A DNA stretch of 5,159 bases. Source: JAKFDK01 sp036676195 (lineage in GTDB: Bacteria; Bacillota; Sulfobacillia; Symbiobacteriales; ZC4RG38). The DNA is taken from NCBI GenBank assembly GCA_036676195.1, contig JAKFDK010000128.1, positions 1 through 5,159 of the forward strand, written 5' to 3'. Every line of letters begins with the position of its first letter. Within the stretch, counting starts at the first letter, position 1. Below the pieces are notes generated by a model. That model saw nothing but the letters and a program-made list of their open reading frames with translations, had not been told where the DNA came from and searched no databases. Positions 4,669 to 5,159 of the stretch are shown in pieces. The position numbers and the translations under genes are program-made.

Positions 4669-5159
4669 CGGCTGTCCATGACCACCTATCGGAGACTATG
4701 CGGCTGTCCATGACCACCTATCGGAGACTATGCGGCTGTCCATGACCACCCAGCGGGGACTATGCGGCTGTCCATGACCACCTATCGGAGACTATGCGGC
4801 TGTCCATGACCACCTATCGGAGACTATGCGGCTGTCCATGACCACCCATCGGAGACTATGCGGCTATCCATGACCACCCAGCGGGGACTATGCGGCTGTC
4901 CATGACCACCCATCGGAGACTATGCGGCTGTCCATGACCACCCATCGGGGACTATGCGGCTGTCCATGACCACCCATCGGGGACTATGCGGCTGTCCATG
5001 ACCACCCATCGGAGACTATGCGGCTGTCCATGACCACCCATCGGAGACTATGCGGCTGTCCATGACCACCCATCGGGGACTATGCGGCTGTCCATGACCA
5101 CCCATCGGAGACTATGCGGCTGTCCATGACCACCCATCGGAGACTATGCGGCTGTCCAT
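4669..5159. repeat. 32-bp non-coding tandem array, 15 full copies plus a partial, running off the window
   Basis: The unit begins CGGCTGTCCATGACCACC and ends GGGGACTATG or GGAGACTATG. Full copies start at 4669 and every 32 bp to 5117; the 16th is cut by the window end. Variation is confined to a few sites: CTATCGGAGAC (copies 1, 2, 4, 5), CCAGCGGGGAC (3, 7), CCATCGGAGAC (6, 8, 11, 12, 14, 15), CCATCGGGGAC (9, 10, 13), and one G-to-A change in copy 7. The period is not a multiple of three, and stops appear every three units on both strands (TGA on plus, TAG on minus), so it is not coding. There are no unique spacers, so it is not CRISPR. A degenerate partial unit (GGGGACTCCACGG) precedes the first copy. 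Confidence 0.95.

Noticed and set aside
4669..5159. CRISPR array
   Set aside because: Units abut directly with a 32-bp period and there are no unique spacers between them.

Overview
The window looks like part of a high-GC bacterial chromosome, most likely a Gram-positive Bacillota-type organism. This rests on strong AGGAGG-class ribosome binding sites 7-10 nt before GTG and TTG starts, on a near-perfect sigma-H-style promoter, and on GC-biased third codon positions. The taxonomic placement is inference; no marker gene is present.

Left edge (1-610): the 3' end of a plus-strand gene encoding a Gly/Ala-rich tail with two exact 13-residue repeats, stopping at 148-150 and followed by a 13-bp hairpin terminator. 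The remaining ~400 bp to the next gene is non-coding and carries two hairpin-like repeat elements built from arms of the type TTTGGCA..TTTTTCCA.

Middle (611-3691): three complete genes. On the minus strand there is a compact gluzincin metallopeptidase related to family M3 (HEAGH plus a Glu 25 residues later). It is divergent from a plus-strand 2H phosphoesterase of the 2'-5' RNA ligase / LigT type (two HxTx motifs). That gene converges tail-to-tail with a minus-strand Met-rich coiled-coil protein, and the two stop codons overlap. The coiled-coil gene has internal 21-bp repeats and a sigma-H-like promoter whose spacer contains a perfect 10-bp palindrome.

Right part (3692-5159): no convincing gene. 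It holds a second full copy of the ~100-bp dispersed repeat seen at the left (3871-3969). A run of strong palindromes and hairpins follows (4269-4553), and then a 32-bp non-coding tandem array with 15 complete copies that runs off the window end (4669-5159).

The three complete genes have no evident shared pathway. The most unusual content is the non-coding part: the dispersed inverted-arm repeats, the hairpin cluster and the 32-bp array next to it.
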